A stretch of 64,000 nucleotides of DNA from positions 35,952,993 through 36,016,992 of the forward strand of contig OZ022499.1 in NCBI GenBank assembly GCA_963989385.1, in the 5' to 3' direction. Source of the stretch: Ctena decussata (lineage: Eukaryota > Mollusca > Bivalvia > Lucinida > Lucinidae). Made by a program: the position numbers and the translations under genes. The notes under the pieces are model-generated. The model was not told where the DNA came from and searched no databases. It was given only the letters and a program-made list of their open reading frames with translations. Positions 57,451-64,000 of the stretch are shown in pieces (the stretch's first letter is position 1; each line of letters opens with the position of its first letter).

Positions 57451-59214
57451 AATGACTGATTAGTATCTAAAAAGGGTGCAGATAATAAAAAGTGATGACT
57501 TAGAATATGACTCGAAATCAATAAAACAACTGCTCTGGTCTCGAAGGACACAAATAAACAAGGTAGTTCTGACGAAATGTCAGAGAAATCAAGCCACATT
57601 GTGACGATCCATCTCTGGAACGACATTTATGTAACAGCAATGTAAAATATTTCACTGTTTGGGCTGTTCTAAGAGATGGCCCAGGGTTAGTTTTTAGAAA
57701 TCTAATACTTGTTACAGTCGAGACAAATACTTAAGTCTTTTTTCTATTATTTATTTTTGTCTATTGAAGGGGATTTTGTGGCCAAAATTGTTGGCTAAAT
57801 TCTAGAAACTATAATAGTTACAATTATGTTAACTTTTTATCAAAGTGGCAAAACAGGCGAAGTCAATGGACCATGAAATATGGGTCAAAATAACCTGGTA
57901 ATATCGGTAATTGTACATTGCTGGTGTACTAAACATTCAAAGTATCAAGTTGCTGCCGTAATAGGCAGTCTATTATCTCTCTATCTTTTACAAAACTATA
58001 AACCTGAGTCTAACAAGAGGGGGATGTACATACATATGCAAACATGTACACATACTCAGATAATTTGAATACAATATACAGAGACTGACTACAGTTTTAG
58101 GGTAATCGGGCACTAGAGGCACGTAGCGGTTACCTTATTAGATAGTGGATGTTCATCATTATTTTGTAGGACCACTCTGTCTTTAAATAAAAAGGCAGGA
58201 ATATCCGGGAATTTCCCTGTGCACGTAGGTCACGTAGGTCGCACGGACTATGCCTAATATATATTTTAAGCATTTGATCTGCACAGAGGAATTTAACTCT
58301 ATTTTTGGTTCATATTAAAATTTCATCGAAATGCCGTACATCAGAAAATGATCGTCAAAACACTCCTTTAACGTTGCGTTTAGAGGAAAGGGACTTGATA
58401 TTATGAAACTTCCCCGCAAAATGTGGATTATGACACCCTGATCAAATCAGTTTACCTGTACAGGACGGGCACTTGTTTCTAAGATGAGCTATAGAGTAAG
58501 GGCGTTTTTTGTGTTGCAAGAGAGGCAATAATATTGGGGATTTGTTTATATGAAACCAGTGCATGTGCTGTACAGGTAAACGTTTAAAAAATATTCAATC
58601 ACTAGACTAGAATTTCCGAACAGGACATTACTTTTAGGAGCTACTAAAGGGTATCACGTGTTTTATACTGCTGCGCAATCATAGTATATGGCTCAAATAC
58701 TGATTTTCGGCAAATAAACACTTCTTATAACACCCCCGCCCCTCCTCCCCCCGCCCCCCCCCCCCCACACCTCCAAAACAAATGGAGTCTCTGCGTTGGA
58801 AAAACATATTTATAGTTCATTTCGCTAAACACACGTGCGTTCTGGTGTTTTGGTGCGTTTCCCGTACAGATGTATCGATTTTGCACATTTTCTTAGTGTA
58901 ATTTGACAGTGTGCATTATATGTCATTCGTCTTAATCTTTAGGCGTATATTTCACCTCTAAGAGGGCATTTATAGGATTTTTACTCCCAATGCGGGTATT
59001 CTATCGCTGGTGCAGATTACACTTTTTTATTTTACTTTGAATTCGTCTTTTTGTGTTCATAATCTTAACTATATCAGATTTACGTATTGTCCTAGTGGGT
59101 TTGAACTCATTAGTCCTATCTGTAACTTTTTCAATGCTTTTACGTTACTTATTTTGCTGCTACATACATTTTCAGCCATTCATAAAATTCCAGTACGGTT
59201 ACGCGGATGCGGGT
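57451..59214. other. No gene seen
   Basis: AT-rich. A C-rich run is at 58731-58767. ACGTAGGTCACGTAGGTC near 58225 is a 9-bp direct repeat. No coding sequence recognised. Confidence 0.45.
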
Positions 59215-60920
59215 GCGAATTACACTTCTTATCTTTATGAATTTAATGGTCAGTTTTCAGATGTGTTTAATAAAAGTTAACATACCAAAGTCCCCCTTCC
59301 TAAAAGTTTGGCCCCTTTCATGAAGGACATTCATGTCTCGGCTGAAGGTGTAACTAAACTTCTTAAGGGCTTGAACCCATAAAAAGCCTCAGGACCTGAT
59401 GAATTGCATCCTAAAGTCTTAAAAGAAGTAGCATCTGAATTAGGACCAATGTTTGCTCACCTCTTCCAACAATCTATTGATACGGGTGAAATCCCCATGG
59501 AATGGTCTCTCGCAAATGTATGCCCGCTCTTCAAAAACGGAGATAGGTCTTTGGCTTGCAACTACCGACCGGTTTCTCTAACTTGTGTACCATGCAAGTT
59601 GCTAGAACGCATTGTTTGCTCTAATATTATGGCTCATTTGGATGAACATAAACTTTTGTCAGACAGACAACATGCGTTCCGGAAGAAACATAGTTGTGAA
59701 ACTCAGTTGATCACGGTCATAGATCACTGGGCTAAAATCTTGGATAAGGGCGGTCAGGTTGACACTTTGACCTTGGACTTCGAGAAAGCTTTTGACACTC
59801 CCCCTCATGAATGACTTAAATGTAAGCTATATGGCTATGGTATTGGTGGTAGGACTCTGAAATGGATAGATTCTTTTCTCTGTTACAGGCAGCAGCGTGT
59901 GGTAGTTAATGGAGTTAAATCTGATTGGGCCCCGGTGCTGTCGTGTGTTCCCCGGGGCACCGTGCTTGGACCACTGTTGTTCTCGTTGTACATTAACGAT
60001 ATAACAGAAACTATTGACTCGGAATTAAGATTTTTTGCTGACGACTGTGTTTGCTATCGTGAAATCAGAGACAGTGAAGACACGTTGAAACTTCATGAGG
60101 ATATAGATCGTTTAGGGTGTTGGGCAAGGAGCTAGGGCATGAGATTTCAACCAGTCAAATGCAATATAATGCAAATCACAAGGAAACGGATCAAGAAGAT
60201 CCATGCTTCCTATACCTTAGAGGGAACGGTCCTCAATAACGTAGAAACTATCGGGTACCTCGGCATAACCTTCACCAATGATTTGAAATGGAACACACAT
60301 GTCAGCAATATTTACACAAAGGCTAATAGGACCCTTGGCTTCCTCAGACGTAACTTGGCAGCATGTCCACAAGATGTTAAAGAGTCCGCATACAAGGGAT
60401 TGGTGCGTCCAGTCTTGGAGTATGGTAGTTCAGTTTGGGACCCTCAAAGTATACATCTTCAAGATAAACTTGAGAAGGTGCAGAAAAGGGCTGCTAGATT
60501 TGTAACGGGGAATTACACATATGAAACTGAGAGTATGACTGGCATTCTGGAGAAACTTAAGTGGGAATCCCTGAAAAAGAGAAGGAAAAATAGTAGATTC
60601 ATAATGCTTTTCAAAGGTCTGAAGGGTGTCGCCAGTATACCCATAAATGACCTTGTTCCCCCAAGTAGGCGTACCAGGAATCTTCATTCCCTGGAATTTC
60701 AAACCCCATTTGCTGGAACTGACATTCTTCCCCCAGACTATTAGAGATTGGAATTCCTTGGAAGATTCCATTATTTCTGCTGCTGAGTGTGCAGAGGATT
60801 CAGTTACTAAGTTTACTTCTCTTGTAAGGGCTAGGGACTAGCTTCCCTGATTCACAGGTCCTGGTGAATAATTGTCCTTAGACGTATCACCAGTAAACAA
60901 TTCTGATTCTGATTCTGATC
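59215..60920 (+). mobile_element. Jockey-superfamily (CR1/L2-like) LINE, 5'-truncated, few lesions
   Basis: A single frame, read through stops at 59278, 59380, 59812 and 60133, encodes most of a reverse transcriptase: YEFNGQFSDVFN, KASGPDELHPKVLKE, IPMEWSLANVCPLFKNGD, NYRPVSLTCVPCKLLE, TLDFEKAFD (catalytic region A), VPRGTVLGPLLFSLYIND, LRFFADDCVCYRE (catalytic FADD), then GYLGITFTNDLKWNTHVS and LEYGSSVWDP. One frameshift near 60720 moves the end (PQTIRDWNSLEDSI ... LVRARD) to another frame. The 3' end has about three GATTCT units (60899-60920), typical of CR1/L2-type elements. The endonuclease portion is missing. The product would copy its own RNA into DNA; this copy cannot. Confidence 0.9.
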
Positions 60921-61081
60921 TGTTCTCCAGTCTCGCACCGGTACTTCTACTGACCGAATCCAACGTAATACATTTCCGTTATTAATTGCGCAGCTAGATG
61001 TAGTCCTACGTTTTAATTCGTAATTGTTGTCTTTGTGAGACAGTTTACAGACAGATTTTAAGTTTTCTTTCATCAGTAAGG

Positions 61082-62048
61082 GCCCAGTCTCGCTGTCACA
61101 TTTTGAGGGCTAGGTTGTACTGCGTTTCCCGCCCTACGTTTGGCAAAAATATGGAACAAGTTTTATAGGTATTAATGTGTTGCTACTTTTCTAGTACGTT
61201 TCAAGACGTTTAACTACAATTTGCCTCGTATTACCCGGTTATTATACGGCTTTGTGGCACGCATTCAGAAGGAATGAGAACAGTTTACTCACCTACTACG
61301 ATTCTGTATTTCTTTTAGGGACCACTAGGTAGTGTCTGATATAATTACATAGCCAAAGTGGCGTTTGAGTAGGTACCGACAAACATACCAAATCGTAATA
61401 AAACGCAGACTAAAACGTTACAAAACGACCTAGGTCGTGGGAAAGCGTATATAATGCGTAGTAAAACGTTTAGGTCCTTCATGTATGGCTACGTATTTAA
61501 AACGTTTCATCTACTATCTTGTAAATTAAGACTACGTTTCGATACGTTTTTTTCTACGTATACAGTACGTATTTTGAAATACTACGTAAAAGTTGAATTA
61601 TCAGTTCAAACGTAGCTAGGCCACGTATGTAACTGTATATATCCATATATAATACGTATTCACTACGTTTTAATACGCATATTCCCATTTTGGTACGTTT
61701 TGAATACGTAGAACCCTAGTGCTCAATACGTGACAGTTAGACTGAGACTTAGAGGACCTCCAGGCTATTTTTTTCCGTTTTCGTACGTATTTAATACGTT
61801 TTGGCTACGTTTTAGTACGTTTTGACCACGTTTTTCTAAGTGTTGCTACGTTTTACTAGGTATACGCTACGTATATCAAAACGACATATTAGAGTTAAAT
61901 ATTCTAAATCAAACGTTCATAGGCACCGTATTCAGCTATACTTATATACGTTTTCATCACGTTTTACAACGTATACCGCCGTTTTGGCACGTTTTGAAAC
62001 GTAGTAAGACCTAGCCCTCAATACGTGACAGTAAGATTGTGGTTTAAG
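61082..62048. mobile_element. ACGT-rich element, copy 2, with inverted ends
   Basis: The left end (61082-61125) contains CTGTCACATTTTGAGGGCTA and the right end (about 62003-62048) the inverse TAGCCCTCAATACGTGACAG. Similarity continues several bases both ways, giving inverted ends of about 40 bp at about 65-75% identity. The interior is dense in ACGT, TACGT and CGTTTT motifs and has no open frame of note. About 965 bp. A non-autonomous DNA transposon is the likeliest reading; no clear target duplication was found. Confidence 0.75.
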
Positions 62049-62149
62049 CAACTGAAACACCAAACGCATCACATAAAAAAAAAACTGTGTACTGCACGTG
62101 GCGTTTCAAAATTATTAGGTACAAATGACCCTCATGACAAGACCATGTG

Positions 62150-63190
62150 GAGCATGCAAACATTTTGCCTTTATCTCAAAGATTAAGGTCACACTGTACT
62201 CTTAAATTTTTTGCGTGGGGTACAGTGAAAACATTTTTGTGTCTGGCCTGTAACTGTGTGCTGCGAGGTGGGATTTCAAAATTATTTGGCACAAATGATC
62301 TGATGATGAGCATGATAAGACAAGGTATCGCATGGAAGAACCATGTCGCTAGCTTAAAGGTCAAAGTCACACTGCGCGCTTTAACTTTGTGCATATGCTT
62401 CAGTGAAAACATGTATGTTTCCGGCAAATAACTTTGTTCTTCATAATGGGATTCAAAATTATTTTGCGTATATAATTATCCTGACAATACAAGGTGTCAC
62501 ATGCAAAAACCATGTCACTAGCCTAAAGGCTACACTATTCACATGGCTTTGTCCATAGGCTATAGTGAAACGTGTTCGATCCGGTCAATAACTTTGTCAT
62601 GCAAGGTGGGGTTTAAAACTGTTTTGGGATAGATAATTTCCACGACAAAATGATGTGTCCCATGCAAGGACCATGTCACTAGCTTAAAGGTCAAGGTCTC
62701 AGTCTGCATTTAAATTTTGTGCATAGGCTTCAGTGAAACATGTTCGTGTCCGGCCCAAAACTGTGTCGTGCAGGGTGGTATTTCAAAATTATTTTGCGCA
62801 AATCATCATAATGACAAAATAATGTGTCACATGTAAGAAACTAAGCTTGAAGGTCAAGGTCACACTTCGCACACAAACTTTGTCCATCCGGCCCAATTTA
62901 CTTTGTTCTACATGGTGGGATTGGATTTCAAAATTATTCTGCATAAATGATAACAAGATTATTTGTTGTGTATAACCATATTGCTGGCTCATAGGTCAAG
63001 GTCACAGTTAAACTTTTGCTTGGGCTACAGTGAAACAGTGTGAACCTACAGTGAAAACTTGTTCGCATCTGGCCCATAATTTTGTCCTGCATTATGGTAT
63101 TTCAAAACTATTCGGTAGGACCATTTGTTGGGTGCAACCATATAATTTGCTTGAAGGTCAATTGAAGCTATTTGAATAGGCTATAATGAA
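62150..63190 (+). repeat. Tandem array with AAAGGTCAAGGTCACA motif
   Basis: About six units of 150-175 bp with TAGCTTAAAGGTCAAGGTC, TTTGTGCATAGGCTTCAGTG, GTGTCCGGCCCATAACTTTG and GGGATTTCAAAATTATTTTG. Each unit has a direct AGGTCA repeat. Non-coding; frames on both strands are incidental. Confidence 0.85.
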
Positions 63191-64000
63191 AACATGTTTT
63201 TGTCATATTTGTGTACGAGGTTTGACTATAAAAAAAGATGTAAGACTCTTTGACCTATATTCCATGGTCCTTTAATGTTACCTTTTATATTATACAAGTC
63301 TGCCTCTATGAACCTAGTTATCTAACAACTGCCAGTACCTTAATCCATTAATCAAGCTTAAAGGCCAAGGGTCGTGAACCTGCTTTATCGGCCCTGTAAA
63401 TTGGCAAAAAATCAAACTCGCTTAAGAACAGCGGCATTGTGCTAGTTTGTATGTCTGGCATCTCTACTGTTAGAATCAGCACTTGTTTTGCTATTCTAAC
63501 CTCCTTCTTTATGTAATAGGCCGATATAATGGGATAGGGTAGGCGTATTTGATGTGTTTTGCGAGTTTTCGCGTCTTTGATCGCAAATTTGACTATGAGC
63601 ACAGTCGCCTTACCAAAAGAGTTTTGATAGTGCTTAGATATTGTAATTATCTATCGATTTTTAACAGATATTTTTGTAAGTCAGCTGTGCCCATAGTGAA
63701 AAAATAACTTTTCCATTTTTTTCAATGACAAATAACTGAGAAAGACGCGCCAAGTTGTAACGTCACATTTTCTTATGTCACAATGTAGCGTTGGGTGACG
63801 TCATTGGCAGATAGTACCTTGACGTGAGAGACAGCTGATTATTCAAGGTTAATTGGCCGGTAAATAGATATATACCATATAATTCATATTTAACGTCCCG
63901 GGGACGTTGCATTTTACGAAAGTGGGGGAAGGGGCGGCGTTAATTAGAGCCGAAATTGTAATACATCAGCCTCTGCCAAAATACCCTAACAAACATTAGT
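63191..64000. other. No gene seen
   Basis: AT-rich end of the window. A palindromic ACGTCCCGGGGACGT lies at 63892-63906. Several TGACGT(C/G)A-like sites occur at 63760-63830. No gene recognised. Confidence 0.45.

Overview
The window is a stretch of an animal genome, most likely a bivalve mollusc. Coding sequence is sparse and split into short exons with GT...AG introns. Nearly everything else is repetitive. The repeats are decayed LINEs, tRNA-headed SINEs, inverted-repeat (foldback and MITE-like) elements, and arrays of roughly 130-180 bp tandem repeats bounded by short inverted termini, the architecture known from bivalve pearl / Helentron-associated elements. No bacterial, phage or organellar gene was seen. 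The bivalve call rests on recognising repeat styles and on the protein family, not on any database search.

1-24981 (minus strand) holds one multi-exon gene, read here from splice sites because none of its exons forms a long open reading frame. It is a patatin-like phospholipase whose six recognisable coding exons lie at 24882-24780, 17273-17161, 16057-15910, 15119-14983, 8684-8549 and 3098-3003. Exon phases agree across all five introns. Together the exons give about 245 residues with the oxyanion glycines, the GxSxG nucleophile and the DGG aspartate in order. The C-terminal exons should lie beyond the left edge. Its introns carry a TTAA-flanked inverted-repeat element (4929-7741), a tandem-repeat element (9240-10168) and a dead RTE-like LINE (12072-14160).

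25067-27926 has a second, longer copy of the tandem-repeat element, immediately upstream of the gene's first coding exon, and then unannotated sequence.

27927-44148 is a giant inverted duplication. Two arms of about 6.6 kb (27927-34571 and 37504-44148) are almost base-for-base reverse complements around a 2.9 kb spacer. Each arm contains a 177-bp-type tandem array, the same decayed RTE-like LINE and part of a tandem-repeat element. The spacer contains a 5' fragment of 28S rRNA, an intact-looking SINE with target-site duplications, and the 5' end of another LINE copy that stops exactly at the right-hand breakpoint.

44149-51340 is AT-rich sequence followed by three back-to-back tandem-repeat families. 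51355-52695 is a DNA-transposon-like element with inverted ends, dense ACGGAC repeats at both edges, and a remnant coding for the end of a Ulp1-type protease joined to a PHD finger. It abuts one copy of an unusual ACGT-rich repeat (52695-53575), whose second copy with recognisable inverted ends is at 61082-62048.

53944-64000 holds three foldback/MITE elements, a SINE with target-site duplications, a Jockey-superfamily (CR1/L2-like) LINE with a GATTCT tail, and a final tandem-repeat array. Apart from the patatin-like gene, nothing in the window looks like a functional host protein gene.
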